Of a stretch of DNA of 64,000 nucleotides, positions 1-10,539 are shown in pieces. Position 1 is the stretch's first letter. Every line of letters begins with the position of its first letter. The notes under the pieces were generated by a model. That model was not told the origin of the DNA. It made no database searches and worked only from the letters and a program-made list of their open reading frames with translations. The translations under genes were made by a program, and so were the position numbers. Origin of the DNA: Fulvia fulva (taxonomy: Eukaryota > Ascomycota > Dothideomycetes > Mycosphaerellales > Mycosphaerellaceae); contig NC_063015.1 of the NCBI RefSeq assembly GCF_020509005.1, positions 1,612,001-1,676,000 of the forward strand, in the 5' to 3' direction.

Positions 1-856
1 AGCTGCGCATTCCCCGCGTCCATACTCCGAGCTGGAAGGCTCTCCAGGTGCCAACTCTTGTCTATGCACAGGTGGCCTTCACGAACGAGAATGTCGTTTC
101 TATCCTGGACTGCCATTGCCGACCTTCTCTTCCTTATCCATAGCAGAAAGTCTTTCAAGCTCTCTGCAGCATTCGCCGACCGCGGCGTACGGCGTTACTG
201 CTATCGCGCCAGGAGAGCCGATGCGAGTCACTACTTCCGACGTCGAAGGGGGCTTCGTGCCGCAAAGACCGGGTCAACAGGCCGAACTTGCGGCGTCGCA
301 GTCGCCTACTGACCAATCTTGGCGAGAGAGCGCATTGCGGCCGGAGCCTCTCAGACCTCGTGCTGACGAGAGGTCCGCCCGCGCTACGGGATCTCGCACC
401 ACGAACGAAACGTGAGGTACTGGAGCATCTTCTAGTCTACTGTCATCTGAGATAACTCCGCGAAGTCCGTCTCTGACGTGCCGCTGATCTGCACCAACGC
501 TCTGGTTCCTGCATTCCTCTCCCAGCCTGGCAGCCGAGAGGAATGCACGCTGCCACAAAGCCATTCTAGTGTCTCACGTCACCACGAGGAGGCTAGCAAC
601 GAGCCTCAGCCAATCCAGATTGTTCCTCTGGCTACAATGTGGAATGCTTGTCGGCCAGCACGACCAGTTACAATAGCTATGTCGTGGATTGTATATCTCT
701 CAGGTGACGACCTTCGCCCAGTGCGGAAGTGTGTTGCACATTTCATATTAGACAAGCTACTGCTATCCTCTGACTACTGCGACAGCCATCATCCTCGCCA
801 ACTTCCACTACAGCAATCGTACTCATTTCTGCACGATCGATCGTATTATTTCTGCG
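1..856. other. Left-edge non-coding region, 5' flank of wetA
   Basis: No open frame here reads like a conserved protein. The short frames overlap on both strands and lack recognisable motifs. The stretch is most simply the promoter and 5' UTR of wetA. It contains five matches to CATTCY, four of them clustered (separate entry). Confidence 0.5.
512..646. promoter_or_regulatory. Cluster of four AbaA-type CATTCY sites upstream of wetA
   Basis: Matches to CATTCY lie at 512-517 (+, CATTCC), 540-545 (-, read as GGAATG), 562-567 (+, CATTCT) and 641-646 (-, GGAATG). A fifth lies at 88-93 (-, AGAATG). By chance one match per about 1 kb is expected counting both strands, so four in 135 bp is dense. In Aspergillus the TEA/ATTS factor AbaA binds CATTCY and activates wetA. 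The same control here is inferred from the sites alone. Confidence 0.45.
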
Positions 857-2620
857 ATGGCTGCAGTCAGTCACAAGCACAACTACCAAATCCGGCCGAC
901 GAACAAAGAGCCTGACTTCTCAAGTCTATGCGACAATGTCTTTGACCAATACCTCGATGGCGACGACCTTTTCGCTTTGGAGGGCGGCAAGCGTGAAAGA
1001 AGTAGCTCAGACGGGTCTGGAAACCTCTTCGACTTCTCAGGCTCGAGCGAACAAAGCAACCAGACCTCCGCAACTTCGCCTATACTTTCTTGGGAAGAGC
1101 CCTTCTCAGTGGTCGAGAGCATAGAGACAGAAGCAAAGCAGCCCAAAGCAAAAGCTCCCGGGGACTTTTGGACAAGAAAGCTTCGAGCTCTCGAACAGAA
1201 TGCTGCAGAGTGTGAGAAGCGCCAACAGAAGCTGAGGTCAACAAAGTCATATGGTGACTTCCTTAGTCTAGGAGGTCATCCTTCACCTCCTGCACTACCT
1301 TCGTCGCCCACGGACCAATCATACTCGTTACCACGCCAGCGGTCACGACTTCCTGCTGCAAACGGAAGGAAGACACCTACCCAGCGCAGTGTCACCAATG
1401 CCCGATCGGTCTCACGTGGGCGGCCTGTGGGTGTTACGAAGCCTCCCGCCTCTGCTGCTGCACACCCATATGCCACGATCCGCAAGTCGAGAGATGTCTC
1501 GCCGTCCAAGATGATGAACCCATCACGCTATCGTGCAGGTTTCAAAGATGTCTGGGCAGAGCGTATTCAAAACAGTCCCAAGAAGTATGAGCTGAGGTTG
1601 CCATCGCAAGCGTTCCCAGACTCTCCGCCGCCTTCGGCGAGGACGACACAAGAAGCTTTCGCTGCTTTCGGATCCTCCATTGCTTACGCTCCAGTTCCTG
1701 GCTGCGATGATCAGATCTCGCCTTTGGCGAATACGTTTCAACAAGCAGCTCGACTCCATACACCAATTGCGTCGCCACTGCTGAGTCCTGGCAGTCATGC
1801 GGTATCATCTTACTTCGAGCCGGCGCTGCCACTACCTGGCAATCCGTATGCACCTCAGACTGTGCCTCTCAACGATACCGCCCCATTCTATCCGGACAAC
1901 AACGCGCAGTTAGCAGCAAACAGGATCCAGTCATTCGATTTTGGCTTCTCAAGCTCACCGCCAGTCGCAGACGTATGGCCTACGGTGCCATCTTTCGCGG
2001 AGCCAGCAACTGCACCAATCTTGACTGATCCGTTCAGCAACCAGGATCCATTCGGCGGGCTCGACGATAACGACACATTCGGTCTAGGTATCAGCTGCGA
2101 TCCCAACATGGTTTCCAACTACACCACCGGACCGAACCCATCATACTTACCGCAATCAACCTACCAACCAGCAGCTTCCATGGCACCGACCAGTCCGTTC
2201 TATGTACAATCGTGCCCGAATGGTCTGCCAATCTCACCGACTCGACCATCATACCACAGAGACCCCAACACCCCAAGTCGCCGCATCTCGCATTCGCCTT
2301 CTCCGCCAGCTACCGAGTCTCGCTCCAGGCGTGCTTCGTCTTCGAGACGCGCGTCTCGCCATCGCAGAACAAAATCTACTAATTCGACGCCACGGCATCC
2401 ACAAAAGGACGGCGGCGGCGGTTTCGTCAACTTCACGCCTTCGGACAGTAACAAGATCCTGAGCGGTGTAGCGCCTTCCGGGAGCTCGAAGACTAAGGCC
2501 AGAAGGGAGAAGGAGGCAGCTGATAAGCGGAGACGCCTTAGCCAAGCGGCCATGAGGGCGGTGATTGAGGCTGGAGGCGATGTGGAGACTCTGCAGAGGG
2601 CGGGACTGATTGCCGGGTAG
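857..2620 (+). CDS. wetA: Developmental regulator WetA (conidium maturation)
   Basis: Single-exon protein of 587 aa. WetA is the last regulator of the BrlA-AbaA-WetA conidiation cascade and acts in the nucleus during spore wall maturation and dormancy. The identification rests on the C-terminus (about residues 497-580). That part has an Arg/Ser-rich stretch, then GFVNFTPSDSNKILSGVAPS, then a basic KTKARREKEAADKRRRLSQA segment and a short acidic/hydrophobic tail, which is the conserved block of the family. The N-terminus has another conserved-looking block (DFSSLCDNVFDQYLDGDDLF, about residues 20-39). A further block near residues 214-250 includes PSRYRAGFKDVWAERIQ. The middle is low-complexity, rich in Pro, Ser and Thr. 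The start is the first ATG before the conserved N-terminal block. Length is close to Aspergillus WetA (about 550 aa). Confidence 0.85.
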   Translation: MAAVSHKHNYQIRPTNKEPDFSSLCDNVFDQYLDGDDLFALEGGKRERSSSDGSGNLFDFSGSSEQSNQTSATSPILSWEEPFSVVESIETEAKQPKAKAPGDFWTRKLRALEQNAAECEKRQQKLRSTKSYGDFLSLGGHPSPPALPSSPTDQSYSLPRQRSRLPAANGRKTPTQRSVTNARSVSRGRPVGVTKPPASAAAHPYATIRKSRDVSPSKMMNPSRYRAGFKDVWAERIQNSPKKYELRLPSQAFPDSPPPSARTTQEAFAAFGSSIAYAPVPGCDDQISPLANTFQQAARLHTPIASPLLSPGSHAVSSYFEPALPLPGNPYAPQTVPLNDTAPFYPDNNAQLAANRIQSFDFGFSSSPPVADVWPTVPSFAEPATAPILTDPFSNQDPFGGLDDNDTFGLGISCDPNMVSNYTTGPNPSYLPQSTYQPAASMAPTSPFYVQSCPNGLPISPTRPSYHRDPNTPSRRISHSPSPPATESRSRRASSSRRASRHRRTKSTNSTPRHPQKDGGGGFVNFTPSDSNKILSGVAPSGSSKTKARREKEAADKRRRLSQAAMRAVIEAGGDVETLQRAGLIAG

Positions 2621-3226
2621 TGTGATCGATTGAAGATGCTGGTTAGCGATAATCTGATGTGTATAACCTTGACATGAAGCATTTGCAATGTATCACTTCC
2701 TCCACACTGTTACAGTCGTCATAATATGTCTACCTCCACGATTTCTGCCCGTCTCCTTCACGGAATCTGCCGACGTTTACCCTGGCTCGCTATCTCAACG
2801 TGTTGCGCTTCCTGACCGCCTTCCTTCCACGCACCAGGTACACGCTCTCGTTCGCATCGATCATGCTCGAAAGCATGGCCTTGCATCCCGTGGCCATAGT
2901 TTCTCGCGGATGACGATCCAACTGGCTGGCTTTCTTCACTTCTCGTGATCTTTCTTCTTGCGACAGTAGTCCCATGCCGCTGCATGCTTCGATCATCCTG
3001 GCCGTGTTCCTGGTGTCCCACCACCCACGGTTGCTTTTGCTTCACACCGCCTGGTCATCGGTCATCCGTAAGCTGTTTGGGCGTGACTGGAAGTTTTGCG
3101 CTGGGTTTGTTGACGGTGAGTAGAAGAGTAGAAGAGAGCAGGTATGGACGGGTGACTATTACTCTTTCTGTTTTCATACTGTTTGTTACTGTTGTTGTCG
3201 TCGCGGCAGGAGGAAGTTGAGGAAAG
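2621..3226. other. Intergenic region
   Basis: No convincing gene. A GTGAGT donor near 3115 and a CAG near 3208 could bound an intron in the 5' UTR (or an unseen upstream exon) of the next gene. Confidence 0.35.
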
Positions 3227-4066
3227 ATGGCGAGAGGTATTTATCAAAGTCAACCACGACCTAGGATCACTAATTACTGCTCCGACACATCTTCGAGCTC
3301 GAGGGAATCGGAGGATTGGAATGAAGACGAGAATGGAGTGCGGTTTGCATGCTTGGAGGGTCTGCCAATTGAAGAGCAGTCGGGCAGCAAACACAGAACA
3401 CGATGGGTCCAGCGCCTCTCCACCGACCGTCTGAACCCCGAAGCATCACCTTACGACTCGGACAACAAGTATGAGAACCAAGTCCTGGGATCGTGCGGCG
3501 CTATCCTCGTCCGCTCCGAGTTAATGTCGGATCCTATACAAGACTTCAAGACCCTCGCTGCTAACGCCGAAGAAAGCACACGTCACGCTGTCAAGCACCT
3601 CTTCAACACCTCAGATCGGTGTCTACGAGAAGAGTTCAGGAATCAGGGGATTTGGGGCTCTGACAGTGACGACCCTTGGGTGCTCGTCTTTGAACGTCTA
3701 TATGTCTCGCTCTGGGCTCGGCGTCACGGCTGGGCGTCGAAGCTGGTCACACGTCTCCTTGAAGAGGTCGTCGATATGGCGAGACGGGCACATAAAGCAG
3801 TCGTCGTACTTACCATGCCTTTTGCGCCTGAGAAGGAGGTGAAGGGCGGAGCCGTGAGTTGGGAGGAAGGGCTGCGTAGTGCTAGGGCGTTCTGGAGGAG
3901 TCTTGGGTTCGTGAGGATGGGAGAGACGTTGTTCTTCGGATGGACGAGGAATGTACAATGTGTAGATAAGACGGTGTGTTTCAAGAATCCCGTGCAGGAG
4001 GAGGATTTAGACTATGACAGCGACGTCGATGGGCGAGTGGGGAATTCGAAGCTATTGTTGAGGTGA
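3227..4066 (+). CDS. GNAT-like acetyltransferase-fold protein
   Basis: Protein of 279 aa. The second half has the layout of a GCN5-related N-acetyltransferase. A hydrophobic beta strand (WVLVFERLYVSLWARR) runs into an RHGWASKLVTRLLEE segment that could form the acetyl-CoA pyrophosphate loop. After a linker comes ARAFWRSLGFVRMG, which resembles the FYxxxGF motif near the end of GNAT domains. The N-terminal 80 residues are polar and unassigned. The substrate cannot be told. The start is the first ATG of the frame, and a spliced upstream exon is possible. Confidence 0.5.
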   Translation: MARGIYQSQPRPRITNYCSDTSSSSRESEDWNEDENGVRFACLEGLPIEEQSGSKHRTRWVQRLSTDRLNPEASPYDSDNKYENQVLGSCGAILVRSELMSDPIQDFKTLAANAEESTRHAVKHLFNTSDRCLREEFRNQGIWGSDSDDPWVLVFERLYVSLWARRHGWASKLVTRLLEEVVDMARRAHKAVVVLTMPFAPEKEVKGGAVSWEEGLRSARAFWRSLGFVRMGETLFFGWTRNVQCVDKTVCFKNPVQEEDLDYDSDVDGRVGNSKLLLR

Positions 4067-4213
4067 AGAGACAGACGGGTGTACACTAGTGACAGGGAAC
4101 ACCGGTGGAATTTTGAGGGAAGGATACAGTATTGGCGTTCATGGCATTTCATATATATCATGATCTCCTTATATCGCTACATCGTCGAGGGTCGTGAGAG
4201 TATACTGCGTGCT

Positions 4214-4819
4214 TTACTCCTTGAAAGGCAAAGCTGGAAGTGGAATGAGTCCACCTGGTTGCGAGTAAATGTTGATAGCCTCAGTGAACTTGTCTGCAAT
4301 TTGTTGATTGATTCCAGGAGCGAGGTTGGCGAAGGCTGGTGTGAGCTTAGCAGTGATGGCTTGTCCAAGCTCGGCGGATTGCTGCTTCTGTTCTACAAGG
4401 GACTTCTTAACGGTGGCGGATACAGAGGCAATACCAAGGACGGCAGCGTCGAACGCTGGCTTCTTGGACTCGATCTTGGTGAGGAGAGAGGTTGTGTCTG
4501 GTAGTAGGTCGTTCAAGATGGCCAAGCCGATGGTCAAGCTGCCTGCATCGTCCAGAGGCTCCGATGCTTCGGCTGCGGAAGTCGCTGTCTTGAGCGATTC
4601 ACCGAGGTCTTTGGTTTGTTGCTGAATCTTGAGGACCTTGATGAGCGAGTCGAGATCGCCTTTGTTGAAGGTGCTCAAGGTAGAGTTGACGGTCTTGATG
4701 TTCGCACTGACGTTGTCCAGGGCAGCAGCGATGTTGGCAGCACCGCGCTTCTCGACGACTGCAATCGGGCTCGCAATGGCGAGAGTAGCCAGAAGGCCAG
4801 TGAAGAAGACTGAGCGCAT
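4214..4819 (-). CDS. HsbA-family secreted cell-wall protein
   Basis: Protein of 201 aa. It begins with a signal peptide (MRSVFFTGLLATLAIASP, cleavage near residues 17-20, possible Kex2 site EKR). An all-helical domain follows, with Ala/Thr/Ser-rich amphipathic helices typical of hydrophobic surface-binding protein A and the Mp1p-type galactomannoprotein family (PF12296). Such proteins are secreted or wall-bound, and HsbA helps recruit enzymes to hydrophobic surfaces. There are no cysteines in the mature part. The start at 4819 was chosen because it gives a clean signal peptide at the family's usual length. The frame stays open upstream to 5176 and holds another ATG at 5137 with a hydrophobic leader, probably by chance. 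Confidence 0.75.
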   Translation of the reverse strand: MRSVFFTGLLATLAIASPIAVVEKRGAANIAAALDNVSANIKTVNSTLSTFNKGDLDSLIKVLKIQQQTKDLGESLKTATSAAEASEPLDDAGSLTIGLAILNDLLPDTTSLLTKIESKKPAFDAAVLGIASVSATVKKSLVEQKQQSAELGQAITAKLTPAFANLAPGINQQIADKFTEAINIYSQPGGLIPLPALPFKE

Positions 4820-5280
4820 GTTGTCGGTGGAATAGTCTTTATTCGTGGATTGCCTGATGAGGAAGGATGAAGCTGAATCAATCTTCTTTGCGAAGGGGTA
4901 TGCGTCGATTATGTACCACCTACCTGTCTCACCTCGTACAAACGTTCGGATCCTACTATGGAGATCATGCTCGTATGGTGCTGTGACACTACCGTAGTGA
5001 AGACAACTCCCTCGTAGAAGCCGTTCGCACATGCTCACTGATGCTACCCCAGACGCCGAATCTTGGTTAGCTAAAGACTGACAGGTGGGGAGAAGCAGGG
5101 GTAACAAAAGTATAAATGCAGCGGACTGCTTCCTCATCCAGATTTGCTGAAGACAAGGCGAGCTTGGCTGCCGCAAGCTCTGCTGTGAGTGGTGCTGCAG
5201 CTTGGAGTGCTCTTTTGCAAGATAGAGTTCCCTCGGCTTGTCCTGGAAGAGGCTGATCTTTTGCCTCTTTTCGGCAACTA
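4820..5280. other. Upstream region of the HsbA-like gene
   Basis: Promoter and 5' UTR of the HsbA-like gene. The minus frame continues open through it, including an ATG at 5137 followed by a Leu-rich segment (see findings). No other supported feature. Confidence 0.35.
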
Positions 5281-5793
5281 TTTGTTGACGTCCATGGCGT
5301 ACACGGTACAGGTAGCAATAACTTTGTCGCCTTCACTTACCCCGGACTTCCAGTACAGCACGTTGCGATCACGAGGGATAGGTTCGCCCGTGGAGAGCCC
5401 ATCCTCTGGGTGGTCTGTATCTCTCCGGACTTGAAGATCTCTTCTCCAAGAAGGTAGAGCCAGATCGTTGCCATGCTCCGAGGAAGTTGGCTCATGGATT
5501 TCCAAGATGCGGCTCTAAGACCATGCGGTCAGATGGCAGTGAGGACCCACTACGCAATGTCCGCCATCGTGGTGACATGAGGGCCGCAGAGATTCGTACT
5601 TATGATGTACATGTGCGAGGGAGTCCGCCAGGTCTTGCGTTAACAAGGCATTCTCCCACGTTTGGCCACTCCGAGGGCAGGTGACAAAGTTGGGTGCCGC
5701 CGAGCGCGTCGACTTCATATTGAAGCAAAGGCCTTTGCTTGAATGCGCTGGCGTATAGCTCAGCAGGAAGGCCGTAACAATACAATTGGGCTT
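5281..5793 (-). pseudogene. Possible eroded gene, two coding-like segments in different frames
   Basis: Two minus-strand segments read like ordinary protein but do not form one frame. The upstream one (5793-5603) includes CYGLPAELYASAFKQRPLLQ and GGTQLCHLPSEWPNVGECLV and ends at a TAA. The downstream one (5505-5281) includes EDGLSTGEPIPRDRNVLYW and GDKVIATCTVYAMDVNK and ends at a TAG. Between them all frames are poor. A second frame (5475-5430) also looks coding-like, which suggests a frameshift. No family is recognised. It may be a decayed gene or a spliced small gene I cannot resolve. Confidence 0.3.
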
Positions 5794-6267
5794 ATAGCGC
5801 GTCGAGCCCTTGGTTATGCGCCCATGGAGACGCGTAACCACGCGCACCGCGCAAATTGAATGCCAGGGTCGTGAAGACATAGTTCTATGCGGGGCAGGAA
5901 CAAGAAGCTTGATCCTATCGATTCTGGGTCCAGTTGTTGAGACCTTGATGGTATATCATTCCATACCATGCTGGCCGTGCTCTCTACCCCCTTCATGAAC
6001 TACATATATCGACGGCCGCCTAAGTGATGGCTGAAGTGAATGCGGGAAGGAGAGATGTCCTTGGCGATGACGAAAGAAATGCCCCTCCACGTGTTTCAGC
6101 TTGCAGGCAAGCACGAGCAGCGATTCGACAGGGCGACAAACGCGAGCTTGGCAATGGACTCGGAAACAAGACGAGGCGGGGCATCTTCTCGTAAACAAAC
6201 ACTTTCCCCCAAAGCCACAAGACACGACACACACTGCTAAGCACGAGACCCATACCACACCGCCAAC
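5794..6267. other. Upstream region of het-C
   Basis: No supported gene. The last 100 bp are rich in CA and CCA runs, as often seen just before fungal start codons, and probably hold the het-C 5' UTR. Confidence 0.35.
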
Positions 6268-9200
6268 ATGGCAATCAAGTACGGCAGCTGGCTGCCGATC
6301 CTCGCCCTCTGCCTCGTCCTCTACGCTCGTCCCACCCACGCATTCGGAGCTGGAAACATTGGATCGACCAGCAAGATTGAAGGTCAGAATTGGCGTCATG
6401 GCGATATCGAAGACACCCTCCTCACTCTGCTCACTGCACGTGCAATGGGCGGGGAGAAGTTCAGCAAGGTAAGCACGCTGCAGCGTAGAGGCATTATGTC
6501 TGTGAGACAAGGCCTCGCACACCTCGAGTATTGCTGACACCTTTCTGTTTGGCAGCTCGATGTGAAGCGAGTTTACTTTGGCAACTGGTTGCGAGACTAC
6601 AGCCAGGCAGTCGATGTCGGAACTGTCAAGTATGTTAGTGCTGAGGCCATCCGTCTCTTGCTCTGGATACTCGGTTTCATGTCCTTTGGCTATGGAACCG
6701 GCGAGTTCGAGGTCACCAAGGAGCGCTTGGGAGTTTACAGGCCAGAAGAGCACATCGACAATCCCCGCGACTATGCGGACAACCTCGACGCGAGACAATA
6801 CGACCGCAGACTGCGTGGTCCGGTCGACGAACGACGCGAGCTGGGCATTGACGAACAGACCGGCCTGAAGCACTACATTGCCTCTGAGCAGCAGGGTATC
6901 ACCACTTCTGCTGGCATGATTCGCGGCTTGTTCAGACGCTCTATCGAGCTCGGACGGCGCTACAAGGAGTCTCGCGACACTCGCGACTTCTACGAGGCTC
7001 TTCGTCTGCTGGGCACTGGCTGTCACTGCTTGGAAGATTATTCTGCCCGTATTTGAGACCTCAATCCTTCGGCATTGAACATCTACTGACGGACATCTTA
7101 GACTCTAACTACACTGAGCTTGCCCTGATTGAGCTTGGTGAACGCAACGTCTTCCCTCATGTCGGTCGCGACACACAAGTCCGCCTGCAAGGTGCCCGGC
7201 AGCCAGTCTACCCTATCGTCACCGGCACTTTCGGCGGCGTTGACTTCCTTCATTCCGTCATGGGTGAATTCTCGGACAAGGCCACACAGTCGGAACTGCA
7301 AGAGCTTGAAGGCACAATTCAGCAGTCCCAGAACGCGGACACCAGTATGCTCAAAGACTTGCTCGACAAGCTGCCATCGGGCATTCTCGGAGACGACGAC
7401 CACAAGAACAAGGCAGATCAGTTGCAAGCGAATGCTCAGGCAGCGCAAATGGAGAACATGCACATCTCGCCAAAGGATCCAGAAGAGTTCACGCAGCAGA
7501 TGGAGGAGATCTCGAAACAGATCTATCCCATCATGGAGTTTCACGACAACCTTATGGTAAGTTGAAGGCATCGAATCTTTAGGATCTGCCTGCTACGTCT
7601 CGTGTTTCAGCACTAGCTGTTGAAACAAGACGACATTGGCTAACTCTTTTGTTTGTACAGAAAAGCATCTCGGAAGCCATTGACAAGATCCCCGTTCTGC
7701 CAGACCTTATCGAAGAGATTCAGAACCAGGTCAGCCTGTTCGTGTTCTCCCTGCTAGCACCATTCGTCGTTCCGATCATCAACCAGGTGAAGAACGAGCT
7801 TCGCACGGGATCATCCGAGATCATTCAGTCAAGCGTGGAGAAGCAGCTGATCGTCTTCCGCGATGATCGCTCGAGCGACCCCACCCATTCAATGTTGTCA
7901 AAAGATCACTTCTCCAACGTGCTCAACGAGCCTGCTGGAAAGATTGCGAGCCAAGTCCTGAAGTGGGTGGTGCCACAAATCGTCCAAGCTTGGGACAACG
8001 ACGATGTCGACATTCGTCGTACCAACGATCGTATCATCGCCGGTGTATTCCATCATCCAGCTCTACGCGAGTATGGCAACGACGGAGCTAGCGACGGCCG
8101 GCTACAGATGTTTGGAGTTGTTGAGAAGTGGTGGGGTGAGATGAGCGAGCGAGAGCGAGATGACCTTCGCAACAAGCTGTCCCGCAGTGGTGTTGAACAA
8201 GGTCGCAACCACAAGCCTGGTGTGCACGACGGTGGTCACGGATCTTGCAAGCCACTGGGTCTGCCTAACTCAGGTCATGGCAACAGCTCGGGTGCTATGG
8301 GCGGTGCATTGGGTGGCCTAAATCAAGCTCTTGGTGGTGGCAGCAGCTCCGGCGGCAGACAAGGCAAGCAAGTCCAGAGCAAGATCAGTGACACTGTCGG
8401 CGATGCCGTTGGTGGAGGTGCTCTTGGCTCTATCGTCGGAGGCGTTGCAGGCGCTGTCGGTGCCGGTCTCCTCGGCGGTGCCTTTGGTGGTGACAAGAGC
8501 GAGAAGAAGACTTACAAGCACGATGAGTACGAGCAAGACGGGTCGTACAATACCCGCATCACCGAGACTGGCCATCGCCCTGGCGGCTACGGTCAGGAGG
8601 AACGCTATGGTCAAGCTCAGATGTCCCAAACGCAATTCTCCTCGGGAGGCTACCAAGAGACTTACCAGCGTTACGAGCAGGACGGTCGCCAATGCAGCAC
8701 TGACTATGGCTATCAGCAGACGCATGAAGTACGACCGACACATGATGGTGGCTACCAAGAGCGGACCGAGCGTCGCTACGAGCATCCTGGTGGTCGTTAC
8801 GAAGGTGAAGTGACGGAGCAGCGTGTCACTAGCTCAGGCAGGCAGTATGGAGGATCTGAGGCGTATTCCGGACGCAAGAAGAAGGACGACTCTGACGACG
8901 ACGATGACGACGACAGCAACGATGACGACGACTATGAAAAGAAACAGAAGAAGCAACGCAAGAAGGAAGAAAAGCGCCGCAAGAAGGAGCGTGAGGAAGA
9001 GGAGAGACGTGGCGGCTATGGCCGACGCAACAGTGGAAGCCGTGAGCGCCGCAAGAGCAAGAGCCGCAGCCGCGAGCGACGTGACTCCAACGAGCACAAG
9101 CGCCAGAGTGGAGGATATAAGCGACAGAGTGGTGGCTACCAATCGGAGCGCCGTGATGAGTACAGCTCGCAGTCCAGCTACAGTCGCCAAGAGCACAGCT

Positions 9201-9517
9201 CGGAGTCTCGCTTCGAGTCGTCAAGCTCCTACGGTGATGGACGTCAAGAGTACGGCTCATCCGGCCGTGGTGGGGGGCGTCAGGAGTACGACGGGAGTCA
9301 AGGGTATGGTGGAGGTCAGCAGGAGTATGGTGGCGGACGTCAAGAGTATGGTGGAGGCCAGCAAGAGTATGGTGGTGGACGACGTAACGACGAAGACGAG
9401 TATCAACGACGTGATGACAACATGCCAGGTGGATTTGGTGGAAGCAGTGGCTATGGTGAGCAGGGCGGCTCTGGCGATGGCTATAGCGGAGGAGGCTACC
9501 AGGAGCGTCGCTACTAG
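6268..9517 (+). CDS. het-C: HET-C heterokaryon incompatibility protein
   Basis: Four exons: 6268-6468, 6556-7048, 7102-7556 and 7661-9517, giving 1001 aa. All junctions are GT-AG and keep frame; the second join makes the codon for H in AHSNYTEL. A signal peptide (MAIKYGSWLPILALCLVLYA) is followed by the conserved HET-C domain: FGAGNI, NWRHGDIED, VYFGNWLRDYSQAVD, GTGCHCLEDYSAHSNYTELA and GVDFLHSVMGE. HET-C is a secretory-pathway protein whose alleles trigger vegetative incompatibility in Neurospora when different forms meet in a heterokaryon. After the domain there is a glycine zipper-like segment (about residues 595-640). A long disordered tail follows, with acidic (DDDDDDDS), basic RS-like and GGGQQEY repeat stretches. 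Allelic specificity cannot be judged from one sequence. Confidence 0.92.
9308..9382 (+). repeat. 21-bp tandem repeat in the het-C tail (GGGQQEY/GGGRQEY)
   Basis: Three full 21-nt units (9308-9328, 9329-9349, 9350-9370) and a partial fourth encode GGGQQEY, GGGRQEY, GGGQQEY and GGGR. The units differ mostly at third positions, so the repeat is old or under coding constraint. A diverged copy (GGGRQEY) lies just upstream near 9272-9292. Confidence 0.85.
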
Positions 9518-10410
9518 ATGCTGGCCTGACTTATCGGCTTCCCAAGGATCAGATAAGACGGCCAGCGGCCGCACCAATGTTCAATCATGAGCTAAAAGCA
9601 CGTTAGTAGAATCTTCAAAATAAGCAAGTCTTCGCGACGTTCAACGTACTTCGATTCAGCTCTCCATGTCTCTGTGACTGAGGCTCCGTCATCGCTCCAC
9701 ACGCGCCACTGCCTCCATGAGACATTATCGACCACGCCACGCTCTCGTCCTCCAACCTGTTCCCCCTTTCAGCAACCCCAGCGTAGCATCGAAGCGCTCC
9801 CACCCCTCTCACGACCCCTTCCCTCCCACCATCCCATCCCTCCTCGCATCGCTGATCCAATTGATCCCCTCTTCCGCCTCATGCACCCCCTTAAACATCG
9901 AATACTCATGGAACCCCACCGCCTTGTACAACTCCACCCCGTCCGGACTGGATTCTACATTCTCATCATCATGGCTCCTGCGCCGCGCCGTTGGTGAGTT
10001 GGGTGTGTGAAGCAGATGTGGAGGTCTGGGAGGGGGGTGTACTGAAAGAGAGCCGCCAGTCTCGCCGGAGACTATACTCAATGTCCAGCATTTGTGGCAG
10101 CGTTTCTGCCAGCTGAATCCGTTCTTGGTTCAGCAACCACAGCGACGCGAGTATTGGGCTTGGAGTGGATCGCAACAGCGCTGGGCTTTCATCATTGACG
10201 GCGGCGGCACGAGGCCGCAAGATGAGTGGCCATCGCGCTAGGGAAGGGGCACTGTGTTCTGCTCCGACGATCGCACATGGAGGGACTTCGACTTCGACGC
10301 CAACGACTGGATATAGTGTAGTCTAGCGCTCTTTTTGCAAAGCCAGCAACCTCACGTGCCGGTCTTCAGAGTATGAGTACTCCCAGTTCTGTCTGTATTC
10401 GAAGCAACGC
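9518..10410. other. Intergenic region with a weak GNAT-like remnant
   Basis: No intact gene. The only coding-like trace is a short minus-strand segment near 9833-9958 (separate entry). The rest is CT-rich on the plus strand and unassigned. Confidence 0.35.
9833..9958 (-). pseudogene. Possible remnant of a GNAT C-terminal part
   Basis: A minus-strand segment reads ESSPDGVELYKAVGFHEY followed by SMFKGVHEAEEGINWIS. This resembles the (A/S)SPxGxxLYxxxGF block that ends many fungal GNAT domains. No flanking frame supplies the rest of a domain, and neighbouring frames carry stops. It could be a chance likeness. Confidence 0.2.
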
Positions 10411-10539
10411 ATGCTACATGTACCTAGCCTGTCACGCGAGATTCTGCATCATGGAAACCCTTTTCAAGGGCTGACCTTGCTCTTCGGCGCAGCACGACAT
10501 CCTGCTGCGATGATCATCAGACTTGTTCTAGGCCTAGGC

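Noticed and set aside
478..915. 145-codon frame overlapping the wetA start
   Set aside because: It starts without an ATG, has no domain, and overlaps the well supported wetA start.
5745..5820. TAGCTCAGCAGG, resembling a tRNA A box
   Set aside because: No matching B box, anticodon arm or acceptor stem is found at the right distance.
8823..9590. 255-codon frame inside the last het-C exon
   Set aside because: It is a shifted frame of the repetitive het-C tail, whose Arg/Thr/Ser-rich translation is explained by the repeat.
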